Source of the DNA: Microvelia longipes
Lineage: Eukaryota > Arthropoda > Insecta > Hemiptera > Veliidae
Assembly: GCA_018340805.1 (NCBI GenBank)
Contig: JACMZG010001913.1
Coordinates: 9,727,531-9,791,530 of the forward strand
Direction of reading: 5' to 3'
Length of the DNA: 64,000 nucleotides
Part shown: piece by piece, positions 42,549 through 54,318 of the stretch
Layout: every line of letters starts with the position of its first letter
Numbering within the stretch: position 1 is the stretch's first letter
Notes under the pieces: generated by a model
What the model was told of the DNA's origin: nothing
Databases searched by the model: none
Seen by the model: only the letters and a program-made list of their open reading frames with translations
Translations under genes and position numbers: made by a program

Positions 42549-43462
42549 TAGAAAATTATAATATAATTAATTAAAACTTAGTTCTGTTTTTCATTCATTA
42601 AATTGTTTATTCATTTAAAGATTAGTCACAATATAAATCAAGATAAAACTGGGTTCACGATAAGATAACATTACTAGTATTTAATTATAACTCTTTGTTT
42701 ATATAAATTATTGCTATTTATATTTATTTTGTATTATAGTAATACAATAATAATATTGTATTATTATTGTCTATAACGCTAAATTAGTTACACAAATGTG
42801 CGTGCGTGTCTGTATAGTGCGCATAGTGCAGATATATTACTCTAACAATGCTTTTCTTCCTTTGCGCGGTGGTTTTTTTGGGCGCGTGCTTGGCATTCTG
42901 GATCTGTTCTTTTGCGGAGTGTAAATGAGGGTTGCTGGTTCGTGATTGTAGATTAGGTTGCTGGTTGTAGATTCGGTTGAGAGCGGAACTTAAATAGGAA
43001 ATTTTTTTTTTTTTTTTTTTTTTTTTTGGCTAGTTTGAATTCTGCTCTTATTCGCGCTTTTAGTCTGCGAGGAATTGGATCTGGGGTGCTAGCCATGCGC
43101 TTGGAATGCTTTCGCGCGTAGTAATTGTCAATAACATCTGTGTGAAAATCAAGCTTGTCGTGAATCTTATGTAAACTTCCACTGTATTTTAAGCTTTGCT
43201 TCTTAATATTTAATATTTAATAATTAAAGCAATATCTTTGAGCTAAATAAGTAAATATATCTAAATGACACTTAAAAAATATGTAAGTAAACCTTAAGAA
43301 CGGATAAATAAATCAAATAAAAATACTCCCTCTCATGCCGCAGGACCTGGTCCTTTTATGAGAGGTACTCTTTGTATTTTGTTTAGTGGTATAGTTTTAT
43401 TTTTTATTTCTTTGGAAAAATTTAATTTTGTCAATTGTAATTTTATATTTTTTAATAAAGAG

Positions 43463-43493
<31 letters not shown>

Positions 43494-43773
43494 TTGTGAG
43501 GGTAGGTGTAAAACCTTTTGCGACTTTGAGTCTTTTGTACACGCAATATACTTTACATGTGGTTAAGGCTTAGTACAAGTTTTTCTAAATTCATAAATTC
43601 TTTAGACCTTGACAAATTAAGTTTATACTTACGTTACCACCTTTTGTAACTTGGAAATGTTAAAATAAAAGCATAGCATAGTCAGTTTTAGAATTTAAAA
43701 AAAATCTAAATAATTATTTTGATAACAATCATCAAAATAATGCGACGACTTTGCACAAAAGCTTATATATAGT

Positions 43774-45125
43774 TATATAGATATAGTAGATATAGTTAAG
43801 TTAGATATAGATTGTGATTTTTTGTTTAAATTTAAAAGGTAACTTTCAGTTTTAACAAAAATATTTTATGTACGTCTTACAATAATATGGTGAAATGGTA
43901 CAGAAACAAGGAAATATTGGTACAAAATCTTTTTATTTTAAAATTAAAGTAAGGTCAAGTTTAATTTCTCTCATTAAGATGAATCAATTTAAATAAAATT
44001 AAATCTTTTTGGTTACATTTTAAAGAAGGATTTAAGTTAATTTTGCTATTTGCTGGGAGTTTATTTATTCTTTTGTGTCTCATATTTGCTTAGCAAATAT
44101 TTAAAAGTTTAATTATTTAATTTATTCACTTATTTATTGTATCTAAAGAAGAAACGTTGATTTGCTTTTATTACAATCATCCACTACCTCCCTTAAGCTA
44201 AAGATGTACTTTATCTAATGTCATATACTTGTATCACTACTCCTTTGTAGAGACTAATTTGTCTAGTCAAATAAAGAATTATATCATTTGATACTACCGA
44301 GTTTTGCAAAACATGAATAGTTGACACAATATAATTGTGCGAGAGACACCTAGGAAATGTAACAAGCAAATGCAATGCTACATCTGGGAACTGTTCCATC
44401 ATTCAACATTCGTCATCATTGATGGCTCGACATAATGTCATGTCCCACTCTGTTTTCGTTACGTCTAACTCATCAGGGCCGACAGAGCCTGAACTCACTC
44501 GGACCTTCAATTAATTCCGAAGAATATAATGTGAAGTACTTACCAGAGACGAGCGGTGCTCTCTTACCGCCATGTAGCATTGCATTTGCTTGTTACATTT
44601 CCTAGGTGTCTCTCGCACAATTATATTGTGTTAACTATTCATGTTTTGCAAAACTCGGTAGTATCAAATGATATATGTTTTGCTTGCCATGCATGATGGC
44701 GGTAAGAGAGCACCGCTCGTCTCTGGTAAGTACTTCACATTATATTCTTCGGAATTAATTGAAGGTCAGAGTGAGTTCAGGCTCTGTCGGCGCCCTGATG
44801 AGTTAGACGTAACGAAACAGAGTGGGACATGACATTATGTCGAGCCATCAATGATGACGAATGTTGAATGATGGAACAGTTCCCAGATGTAGCATTGCAT
44901 TTGCTTGTTACATTTCCTAGGTGTCTCTCGCACAATTATATTGTGTCAAATAAAGAATTATTATATATGGTTATATAGATATAGTAGATATAGATTGTGA
45001 TTTTTTGTTTAAATTTAAAAGGTAACTTTCAGTTTTAACAAAAATTTTTATGTACGTCTTACAATAATATGGTGAAATGGTACAGAAACAAGGAAATATT
45101 GGTACAAAATTTATATAAATTTAAC
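43774..45125. repeat. Direct repeat of about 155 bp (43774-43935 and 44968-45125) flanking a MITE
   Basis: Both contain TATAGATATAGTAGATATAG, TTGTGATTTTTTGTTTAAAT and ATGGTGAAATGGTACAGAAA. The right copy runs up to the exon at 45217. The segment between them includes a family C MITE bracketed by the shorter direct repeat TCAAATAAAGAATTAT. This records a tandem duplication of intron sequence plus a MITE insertion. Confidence 0.8.
44283..44945. mobile_element. MITE family C, composite head-to-head copy
   Basis: A complete unit (GATACTACCGAGTTTTGCAA to the inverted end near 44680) is followed by a second, oppositely oriented partial unit to 44945. Landmarks are TAATTGTGCGAGAGACACCT, TGATGGCTCGACATAATGTC and GAGCACCGCTCGTCTCTGGT. 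Flanked by TCAAATAAAGAATTAT on both sides. Confidence 0.75.
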
Positions 45126-45216
45126 TCCGTTTCAAAAACCATCTATGTTATAGTCAGCTCCAATTTAAATTTACAAAATTACAATGTTTTTAATCAAATC
45201 ATGTCATTCATAACAG

Positions 45217-45585
45217 ATGAATCTCAAAATCAAGTCGATTCAAATCTTAATGCTGATGGCTCAGGTAGTAGACTAGGAAATTTAGCCGGTGGCATTTATG
45301 ATGGAGCCAAAACTGCTGGTGGATTAGCTGTTGATGGAGCATCAGCCGTTGCTGGTGGTGCCAAAACCGCTGGAGGATACGCTGTAGACGGAGTCAAAGC
45401 GGCTGGAGGGTTAGCTGTTGATGGTGTATCAGCAGTTGGATCGAACATTGCTGGTGGAGCTCAAGCAGCCGGTGGATATGCTGTTGATGGTGCTAAAGCT
45501 GCTGGTGGCTATGCAGTCGATGGTGCTAAAGCTGTTGGAGGTTATATTGGGAGCTGGTTTGGAAGAGGGGACGGAAAAAGTGATG
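45217..45585 (+). CDS. Exon 4 of the large modular gene: 11-residue repeats
   Basis: Acceptor CATTCATAACAG, donor GTGATG|GTAATA; phase 1 to phase 1 (369 nt). A linker with ESQNQVDSNLNADGSGSRLG leads into repeats such as AGGLAVDGASA, AGGYAVDGVKA, AGGLAVDGVSA, VGSNIAGGAQA and AGGYAVDGAKA. It closes with VGGYIGSWFGRGDGK. Very similar to exon 3 in its middle (identical VSAVGSNIAGGAQAAGGYAV), so the two arose by duplication. Codon third positions vary between repeats, which argues for selection on the protein. Confidence 0.85.
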
Positions 45586-45979
45586 GTAATATTCCATTTC
45601 TTATACGATGTATTTGTTCCCTGCCATTTCTCAACTAAATATCAATTGCACTTAAACATTCCTTTCCTGATTTGTAATGGATCCAACTGATTTGTCCTGA
45701 GCTATAGCAATTGCAGAGAGAGAATGATAGACTGTGTTGTATTAACCGAAAAACTGAGCCAAAAATAAAATGTTAATAAAAAAATTCTAGGCTATATTTT
45801 CTACAATTTTCTTAACCAAAAAGCTTCTCGTCTTCCTTATGGCTTATTTACGCACACAAATATATAAACTATGATCGTCACAGTCTTTTTTTGTCACTAT
45901 ATAAGCTTGAATATAAAATTGCTCCTCATAATTCAAACTTTTCAATACGTAATCTAACAATAACTACTCGTATTCCCAG

Positions 45980-46372
45980 GTGGAGTTGATGATTCTCAAA
46001 ATAATATCGATTCGTCATTAGGAGTAGATGGTTCACGCCTTGGTAATTTAGCCAGCGGCATCGCAAGTGGTGTAAAAACTGCTGGTGGATATGCTGTCGA
46101 TGGAGCGAAAGCCGCTGGTGGATTAGCTGTTGACGGTGCGTCAGCAGTTGCTGGCGGTGCTAAAGCCGCAGGAGGATACGCAGTAGATGGAGCTAAAGCT
46201 GCTGGTGGATTAGCAATTGATGGTGCATCAGCTGTTGCTGGTGGAGCACAAGCGGCAGGTGGATATGCTGTTGATGGTGCTAAAGCTGCTGGTGGTTATG
46301 CTGTCGATGGTGCTAAAGCAGTTGGAGGATACATTGGAAGCTGGTTCGGAAGAGGAGACGGGAAATCTGGAG
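45980..46372 (+). CDS. Exon 5 of the large modular gene: longest 11-residue repeat exon
   Basis: Acceptor CGTATTCCCAG, donor TCTGGAG|GTGAAT; phase 1 to phase 1 (393 nt), fully open. A linker GVDDSQNNIDSSLGVDGSRL parallels the start of exon 4. About nine 11-residue units follow (AGGYAVDGAKA, AGGLAVDGASA, AGGYAVDGAKA and so on), then VGGYIGSWFGRGDGKSGG. Separated from exon 4 by only a 394-bp intron without recognisable elements, consistent with a fairly recent exon duplication. Confidence 0.85.
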
Positions 46373-46620
46373 GTGAATTATTCATTTAGACTTAACAAAA
46401 GAACGTCGGGACGGGGGGAGTTAAGCTTTAGCGATTGGTTATTCCGTAGTAGAATTGGTCCCCCAAGATAGAAGAAAAAAGTCTTAGTGTCTTCGTATAT
46501 TACAGTTTTAAAAACATCAGAGCGCCAAGTTTTTGACGCAAGTAGTGTGACATTTTGTCCTTTGGCACATTTTTTATTAATCGGAAATAAAACAGAAAGT
46601 ATGCTACGCAGTGCCATTTT
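46373..46620. other. Start of intron 5
   Basis: Donor GTGAAT, then unremarkable sequence up to the (AAT)n tail of the minus-strand LINE. No exon seen. Confidence 0.5.
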
Positions 46621-46622
46621 AT

Positions 46623-46656
<34 letters not shown>

Positions 46657-47072
46657 TATTTTTTATTTCTTTTGACCCTTGCGGGAATGTGAAAATCGTC
46701 AAATTACATATTATTAAATTAATAATACATATGAAAAAAAAAAAAAAAATACAATTTAAACTACTACTAGTACTATGTATAACTTGTATACTGCATCACG
46801 CATATATACAATAATTAAATATTAATAAATAAATAAATAGCTAATAATAAGAAAAAATTAAAATAAGAAACAAAATCAAAAAAATAATTTTATAAGTTTG
46901 TTATAATGTAAAAATTGATAAATTGATAAATAAAGACAAAATTGTTTAAAAAAAGTTACAGAACCATATAATAAAATAACTAAATTTCAAAAATTGAAGT
47001 TTTTAATAGTTGTGTCACTTAAAAATTCATTGTAACTGTAAAAGGATTTATGAAGTAAACATTTTTTTAGCT

Positions 47073-49943
47073 TTAGTTTAAAGCGGGTTTGTCGGTCAGT
47101 GCAGTGATTTCTGTTGGTAGTTTGTTGTATAATACTTGGCCAAGATATAAAGGAGAGCTTTTAAAAATTGACAACTTGTTATTTGTTATAGCCAACTTAG
47201 TTTTGTTTCTGGTTGCGTATATGCCTTTATTAAGTTTTTCAAACTGAGGGTTTTTATGGACGAAACAAAGTAGATGTAAAATATGCATACACGGCAGAGT
47301 GAGTATGTTTAATTTGCTGAACCACTTCTTACAACTTTCCCGAGGCTTAAGCCCCAGAATAGTTCGGATTGCTTTCTTCTGTTTTACAAATACATTGTTG
47401 ATTTTTGTTGACCCTCCCCACTGAATCAGACCATAAATCATTTTGGAATTAAATTTGGCGTTGTAAATTTGAATTAATGTGGCTCTGTTTACAAGTTGTT
47501 TATAATACCTTATGAGGTAGATCTGTTTAGTCAGTTGTTTGTTTAAAGCTTTAATATGCTCTGTCCATATCAAGTTTTGTTGTAGTGTTATACCTAGAAA
47601 TTTCATGGAGTCCGTCAGGGCAATGTCTTCTACTTTTGCAGGAAAGTTGTAATTAGTTTTTCTTATTTTTATTACCATTATGTTTGTCTTTTGTTTGTTC
47701 AGTATAAGTTTATTGCTTGCAAGCCAGTATTGTAGTTTAAGTAAGGTATTTTGAATACATTTCATTAAATCGTCATAGTTGTCAGCAGAAATAAGTAGAG
47801 TCGTATCGTCACAATAAAAAATTACTTTAGTATCTCGCAATAAGTCAGGTAAGTCATTTAAGTATAAAATAAATAACAAAGGTCCTAATACAGAGCCTTG
47901 AGGTACTCCTGAACCTGTTATCAACGTTTCAGATTCCACGGTAAGTTTTCCGTCCAGCAAAACGACCTTCTGTTGTCTGTTTTTCAGATAAGATTTAATT
48001 AAGTCATTGGCCAAACCTCTAATGCCTAAATCATACAACTTGCTAAGTAAAATTAGATGATCTACTACATCAAAGGCTTTAGTTAGGTCTGCTCCAATGA
48101 CTGCTAATTTTTTATTGCTGTTTAAAAGCTGAAACACATGTTGCTGGTAATCAAATATAGCTGTATTTATAGATCTGTCAGGTAAGTATCCATGATGGCT
48201 GTTAGAAATGAGTTGGTTTTCAGTCAAAAATTTAATTATTTGTTTTTGCATAGCTTTTTCTATTATTTTAGATATGACGGGTATGATTGTTATCGGTCTG
48301 TAATTATTTATATTTTTAGGATCCCCTTTTTTAAAAAGGGGAACTACTCTGCTTAGTTTTAAGGCATTAGGAAACTCTCCGGTCGAGAAACAATCATTCA
48401 CTATTTTGTAAAAGCTTCTATCATATAGGTGAAACAAGTTTTAATATTTGTTGTCCAATGAATGGACATCTTTAGCTTCTGAGCTACTTAATTCTTTGAT
48501 AATATCGCTTGTCTCTTTGTAAGAAACAGGACTGAAAAATAAACTTTTTTGAGATGTTTTAGTTCTATATTCTAAATTTAAATCTTTACTTAAATTGTTT
48601 TTAATTTGAAAATTATCTTGCGGATTTAAGAATTCATTATTAGCCCAGTAAGAATTCAGGTTATCAGCAGCATTCTTACCTTCATATACATTTCCATTAC
48701 GAACTAAACTTATTTTTTGATTATTTTTTGTTTGCGAAGCGTCTTGCTCTTTTATCAACCGCCATAGTTCTTTAGGTTTGCTACAAGATTCTGATATTAA
48801 ATTGTGCATGAACAACTCTTTTGCCTTCTTTATAATTTTATTATATACGTTTTTATAATTTTTATAGTATTCTTGAAAGCTTTCTGTCTTATTAAAATTT
48901 TTAATGGCATGTAATTGTTTAAGTTTAGAGCACGACACAAGTATTCCCTTTGTTACCCAAATTTTATTTTTAAGCTCAGACGTATTGTGTTGTTGACATT
49001 CAGATACAGCCTGATTTATATCAGAAACTACTTTCTCAACATATTTAACACTGTCTGGACAAGTATTATTGTTTTGAATGGAAGATATTTTTTCAGCTAG
49101 CCTTTCTTTACAAATCAGCATATTAGGTTTATTTTTGACTTTTTTGATAAATTCCCCCGGTTTCGAATAAACTTTAAAATTAAGGTTAACTGTCATTGCA
49201 ATGGCTTTATGGTCGGAATAAGGCGGATCTATAACTACTGCATCGGTATGGCACAGCGTTTTTGAAATACAGAAATAGTCAAGACAAGTACTGGAACTAT
49301 CAGTTACACGCGTAGGCGTGGAATTGTTTGTAACTTTATAATTATATTCTCCCATTAGAGCTAAAAAATCATCTCTATCACTTGACCTTCCTAGCATGTC
49401 TATGTTAAAATCACCGCACAAAAATAACTTTTTTTTTTCGTTGTTTGCTGTAAAAAACAAAGACTCTAAGATATCAAACATTATATTTATTGTTCCTCTT
49501 GGAGGCCTATAAATATTGGCTAAAATGATATTACCATGTTTTTGATGATATGAAGAAATCTCTATACAAGATATTTCTATGTTGCCTTCTCTCGAAAGCA
49601 AACTTAAATCTTCTCTAGGTTTACAAAACTTAACAAAGTCCTTTATTACGTAAATACAACTGCCACCTCGTGTTACGTTTTTTCTACTATAATTACTGAC
49701 ACGGGTGTAGTTATCTATTTTAAAGATATCAGCTTGGTCGTGATTTTGCCAGTGTTCTGCTATACATATAATATTATAAGGTTGTTTGTCTTTATTTTTT
49801 AAGGATAAAAAAGATTCAATAGACAGCTTTTTATTTTTTAAATTCTGGATGTTATGAAAAAGTATATTTATTGTAAAATTATCTTTTGTTACTTTGGTTT
49901 TATCTATAATTTCTTTATTTTTAATTTTATTCTTATGTTTCAA
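47073..49943 (-). pseudogene. LINE ORF2 (endonuclease plus reverse transcriptase) with one in-frame stop
   Basis: A single reading frame of about 957 codons interrupted only by TAA at 48441-48443. Endonuclease blocks: FHNIQN, CIAEHW (Glu), ANIYRPP, LCGDFNIDML, CLDYFC and YSDHKA. RT blocks: NNYRPITIIPVISK, GADLTKAFDVVDH, VPQGSVLGPLLF and the active site FYCDDT, where the usual Ala before Asp-Asp is Cys. C-terminal KFLGI and a conserved Trp-rich tail (MIYGLIQWGG) are present. No RNase H. It would nick target DNA and copy the element RNA. Confidence 0.87.
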
Positions 49944-50008
49944 ATTTATTTTTATTAAATTTCTATTATTTGATGAAAAATAAACGTCAGAGTTTGTTAT
50001 TGAGGCAT

Positions 50009-51296
50009 TTACTCTAAAAAATAATTATTGTCATGGTTATAATTATTGGTCAATGCACTATGAGGTTCGTAACTATTTGATGTCTGATAATACTGGTCGT
50101 AGTCATTCGTTTGATCGTAGAAATCGTCGCAATTATTAGTCACTTCATCATATGGTTCGTAATTATTTGATGACTGAAAATGTTGATGATAGCTAGAGCC
50201 AGTATGGTTTACATTACTGGTTGTATGCAAGCCATGAAATCTACTCCTTGAAATAAAACGCCTAGGTTTAAAGATGGATCCAGAATTATATTCTACGTTG
50301 TTGAGTACACGATCCGCTATTCTCTTTACAAGAAGTTGTTTTCCAGAACGATTCAAGTGTAATCTGCTTAGTTCTGTGTCTCCACTTAAAGAATGTTGGT
50401 AGCCAACTTAAAGTTTTGCTTTTCTGTTTTAGTATATTTCCTTCTATACGTGAATTTAAATAGTTTATCTTCGAGTTAAATGAAGAGTCGTCAAACCTAT
50501 GAGGGGTCAACGTCACAATCACTTGCATTCTTTTTGAGATATTGCTAAGTTTTTCTGAGACCGAATCTCCCATATTTTTTAAATCCGTTGATTTTAGAAA
50601 ATTTGATCCCCCAATTAGAACGACGAAATCTCTTTCAGTAAAAGTTTTGGTAAGTTCGTCTATTTTATTAGTATAACCTATCATGGAGGCATTAGGGTAG
50701 AAGAAAGAGTGAACGTCATAATCGTATAATCTTGTTTTCATCAAAGGAGCTAGTCCTCTAACATGGCTGTCTCCAATAAGAAAAATTTTTGATTTTATTT
50801 CTTTATTGATCATTTCCGCAGCACTTTCCTTAGCAACATATATTTGACTACTCATTGGTTTAGTTTCTGGCATTTTTTCTTTTCGCGTGCTCTTTCTTCT
50901 GTTCTTTCTTTTAGTTTTAGTTTTGCTTTGCAGTTGAGATGAACTGATGACTTTAGGAGTGGGAGAGGATGTCACTGACTTATTTTCACTCTGTGTTTCC
51001 CATTCTTGATCGTTATCTTCACTTAATTGATACGTTAAATCCGGTACTATACTAACATCTAACATTACACTATCTTCTAAATCCTTCTCCAGAATATTTA
51101 TTGTAGTTTCAAGCTGGTCAATTTTGTCTTCATAAATATTTTTGTCAATTGAACCAAGTCGCCTTATCTCGCTTAATTCTTCCTCAAGAGAATGTATTTT
51201 CTTCTTCTGTTCATCAATAATTTTTATTTGCATTTCAAATTTGTCTAATATTTCCGAGTGTAATGTCCTCATTTCTATAAGTTTGACATCATTCAT
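50009..51296 (-). pseudogene. LINE ORF1 with coiled coil and SGNH esterase domain, one frameshift
   Basis: ATG at 51294-51296. Residues about 5-80 form a coiled coil (KFEMQIKIIDEQKKKIHSLE). A basic Lys/Arg-rich linker follows, then an SGNH/GDSL hydrolase core: IFLIGDSHVRGL (catalytic Ser), VVLIGGSNF (Gly/Asn blocks), VIVTLTPHRFDDS and, after a frameshift near 50365, LHLNRSGK with the catalytic His. Esterase-type ORF1 proteins are known from CR1-clade LINEs and may bind membranes or lipids. The C-terminal part 50009-50356 is Tyr/Asn/His-rich (NSYEPHS, NYEPYDE repeats). Confidence 0.8.
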
Positions 51297-51506
51297 ATTT
51301 TTTTCTTCAGTTATATTGGTAATTTAATTATGAAAAAATTTAATTATGATGTCCCGACACAGCTCGAAGAGCAAATTTGTGCCACTTTCCAAAGAGTGCC
51401 ATATGTTTCTATATTTTACCACTGTTTTGGAGGGCCAGCGCTGTCAAAAGTAGAAGAAGATAAAAGTTGGTAATATTCCCATATAGCGTCAGATTACTTT
51501 CTTAAA

Positions 51507-51835
51507 TATAAACTTAAATATATACAGCTCTCTGATTAGTAGTCAATGTAACATTAACACTAAATTTAAACAGCATCGGTCAATTTCTATGGCAGTTGTA
51601 ATTAGACGTTCAAACAAAAGAATCGCGGAGTGAAATATCGTGCTATTTAACTATCCTATAAACTGTATATATTTAAGTATATAGGATAGTTAAATAGCAC
51701 GATATTTCACTCCGCGATTCTTTTGTTTGAACGTCTAATTACAACTGCCATAGAAATTGACCGATGCTGTTTAAATTTAGTGTTAATGTTACATTGACTA
51801 CTAATCAGAGAGCTGTATATATTTAAGTTCAATCA
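51507..51835. mobile_element. Perfect-looking fold-back MITE, about 330 bp
   Basis: The arm from AAATATATACAGCTCTCTGA to ATTTAACTATCCTATA is followed by a short AT spacer and its inverse. I see no mismatch over about 150 bp per arm. The outer end word (ACTTAAATATATACAG) reappears in the spacer. Non-coding, apparently very young. Confidence 0.85.
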
Positions 51836-52074
51836 GAGAAATATTTTAATGCTTGTTTTCAATAAAAAAATATTCGGTTCGAACAATATGAACGGTGGTC
51901 CGATATGGTCAGACTACTATAAAATCAAGAGGCCTTTGGGCTCTTGGCCCAAATTGAGTTTGAGATAGTAATAGTAAAGTTAGGTATTAATAGTCTTCTA
52001 AAATTAGGGAAAATGGTAACACTGTATTTTTTAAAATTATATATTTAATGAATGATTTGTGATCTTAATTAAAA

Positions 52075-52265
52075 ATTTGGTACGGGGTACCTCGGAACTT
52101 TTTGTAATCACATCGGATTTGCTACTTCGGACTCGCTTCGCTCGTCCTCGGAATGTAAATACATTCCCAGGGGTCACCCATTCAGGCAATGATTATGTTC
52201 GATGTGGCTTAACTTTTATGATAAAAAACCGTAGATTAATTTAGTCGTATTTATACGAAACATAA
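52075..52265 (-). repeat. Dispersed repeat family A fragment
   Basis: GGTACGGGGTACCTCGGAAC, then ACTCGCTTCGCTCGTCCTCG and the GGGGTCACCCATTCA block, in inverted orientation. Confidence 0.65.
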
Positions 52266-52435
52266 AGTATTGCCGTCATAACAAATAATATGTATTGTAT
52301 TAGATATACGTAATTTTATTAGTTCATTTATTACCTAATAATTTTATTAGGTTTATTCATGCCCTATAAACTCTAGCAGTATCACTTTATCCTAACAGCT
52401 TTATTCTACACTTATCCTTTTGTTAGGTACAGGAT

Positions 52436-52890
52436 GGTATGGTTCCTAGGTGGAATTTTGAGTCTAGTTGGACCCATGTGACCCCATCTCGGGAAGATTG
52501 GGAACTCAAGACTCAGGTCATACCTTCCTCCCCTCGAGATATTTGGTTTACCGATGGTTCTCGGATGGAGGGGTTGTCAGGGGCTGGCATATTTTGTGAG
52601 GAACCCCGGGATAACACCAGTGTAAGTCTAGGGAGATTTACCACACTTTTCCAAGCTGAGGTATTTGCCATTCTTGCCTGCTCTCAAACTCTACAAAGAG
52701 AGGCTCACACTAGATCACGGATCTATGTCCAGACAGTCAAGAGGCTATTAACGCCTTGGCTGCTTACAAGTGCTCATCTAAGCTGGTCCAGGAGTGCCTT
52801 GAGTCACTCAACACTCTTGGGCAGGACAATGAAGTTCAACTACTATGGATACCAAGACACCGCGGTGTAGACGGAAATAGATATGTTTCG
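52436..52890 (+). pseudogene. Jockey-like LINE relic: RNase H domain
   Basis: Starts with a linker like that of 3363-3800 (RWNFESSW), then DIWFTDGSRMEG (first catalytic Asp), LSGAGIFCEEP and FQAEVFAIL (catalytic Glu). After a frameshift near 52730 it continues AINALAAYKCSSKLVQECLE, a conserved alpha helix, and LLWIPRHRGVDGN, which corresponds to the final WIPGHxGxxGNE block with Gly changed to Arg. Only the RNase H part of ORF2 survives here. Confidence 0.78.
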
Positions 52891-53207
52891 GCAATACTTA
52901 CTTTACGAATTAAAGTATTAAGATAATAACTATTACACTTATATTATTTATTTTTATTCATTTTTTTTAAATTGACAATATTCCTTAATCAATTTACTAA
53001 CTTATTTTGATACATAAATATCTATATGTCTCTAATCCAATTATTTATTCGTTCATTAAACCATAAATATATATAATTAACATTACAGGCTATGATAATA
53101 TTTAAAGATTCACATGTTAAAATGTTTGCCTCCGCATAAACTTTGTACATAACACATATAATTTCAAAAATGTTGTATTACACGTAAAGAATATCCCAAC
53201 AAAAATA
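52891..53207. other. AT-rich intron sequence
   Basis: Nothing recognised between the RNase H relic and the next MITE. Confidence 0.5.
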
Positions 53208-53594
53208 CATGCGTGTAAAAAAGGAGCCAAGTCTAGCGTAAAAAGTTATGAGATCATTGGATAAGCCAAGTCGTAGGTTTCCAGTAATGCTTGTAAATAT
53301 ATGAGGTCTTGGCGGTTTCACTTGGTGACTTGGTCATTACGCAGCAAACACAGAAGTGAATAGTGCGCTTATTAAATAGGCTGAATGTATTTTTATAATG
53401 CATGTCTACTGTCTACACTCTATACTAGACGTTTAGCATCACACTACCTAAAGCTGCGTAATGGCCAAGTCACAAAGTGAAACCGCCAAGACCTCGTATA
53501 TTTACAACAATATCTAGGAACTTTTGACTTGTCTTATCCATTGATCTCACAACATTTTATGCTAGACTTGGCTCCATTTTTACACGCATGGGTT
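53208..53594. mobile_element. Fold-back MITE, about 385 bp
   Basis: Left end CATGCGTGTAAAAAAGGAGC followed by CAAGTCTAGCG; right end the inverse GCTAGACTTGGCTCCATTTT and ACACGCATG. Arms of about 130 bp extend through GAGGTCTTGGCGGTTTCACT. Arms are diverged, so moderately old. Confidence 0.75.
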
Positions 53595-53926
53595 TTCATT
53601 CCTTTTTGTAAGCTAAGAACTTATGCCTTACAAAAATACGTTTAGAAATATTATTAATTAGTTTCAGTACATCACACTATTAATTTATTGCTAAACATTA
53701 GATAGGTAAATTGCGTAAAATATTATGTTATTTCCCGTCAAAATAAACCTCTTAATATTCCCTAGTTTAATAGTTCTCTATTAGGTAGCACTAGTCGTCA
53801 AATTTTACATTATACGTGAAATTAAGGTAAGGATTGTCTTTCGACGTAGGTAGAACATATTAGGCAGAAGGAACTGCAAATGTTAGATTTTCATAATTTT
53901 TTATTATTTTTTTTTTTATTAAATTT

Positions 53927-53956
53927 ACCATCCTTTACTGAAAAGTAAAGGATGGT
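53927..53956. other. Perfect 13-bp hairpin with GAAA loop
   Basis: ACCATCCTTTACT, GAAA, AGTAAAGGATGGT. It follows a T-rich tract. Probably the end or relic of a small element; no function can be assigned. Confidence 0.6.
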
Positions 53957-54212
53957 ACAACAGTGACCGCTAGATTTGGAGGGGGCACCACCGTGCCCCA
54001 GATGTTAATAAATATATTGTGTATTATAGATAGAGTAAAAAAACGCATACAAAGCGCAAACCTGGTAAAAACCAGGTGCTCTCTAAGATGTTGATAATTG
54101 CTCCTTAAATGTTTTCTACATGAGACATCCATATGTTTGTACAGATTTAGGTTCTAAATCCACACACTTTTAGCGAATTTCTTATTTTTTTTATTTTCTT
54201 ACTTTTTTATTT

Positions 54213-54223
54213 ATATATATATT

Positions 54224-54316
<93 letters not shown>

Positions 54317-54318
54317 TC
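54213..54318. repeat. (AT)n microsatellite
   Basis: About 100 bp of TA dinucleotides with one TTATAT interruption. Confidence 0.95.

Larger units (their letters stand above)
37827..43560 (+). mobile_element. Jockey/CR1-type LINE, near full length, in intron 3
   Basis: 5' region from 37827, ORF1 38239-39172, ORF2 39592-42548, a long 3' UTR with AATAAAG before a poly(A) of about 28 at 43467-43494. The exact 16-bp direct repeat GGTTAAGGCTTAGTAC at 37811-37826 and 43561-43576 brackets the unit and is the likely target duplication. However, 66 bp of non-A sequence lies between the poly(A) and the right copy. Both ORFs carry several frameshifts, so the copy is dead or poorly sequenced. Confidence 0.8.
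46624..51340 (-). mobile_element. CR1-type LINE with esterase-type ORF1, nearly intact
   Basis: Read leftward: a short 5' region, ORF1 (51296 to 50009), ORF2 (49943 to 47073), a 3' UTR of about 400 bp, and a (TTA)n microsatellite tail at 46624-46655 instead of poly(A), as in many CR1-clade elements. ORF1 has one frameshift and ORF2 one in-frame stop, so this is a young copy. It lies inside intron 5 of the modular gene in the opposite orientation. Target duplication not identified. Confidence 0.8.
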
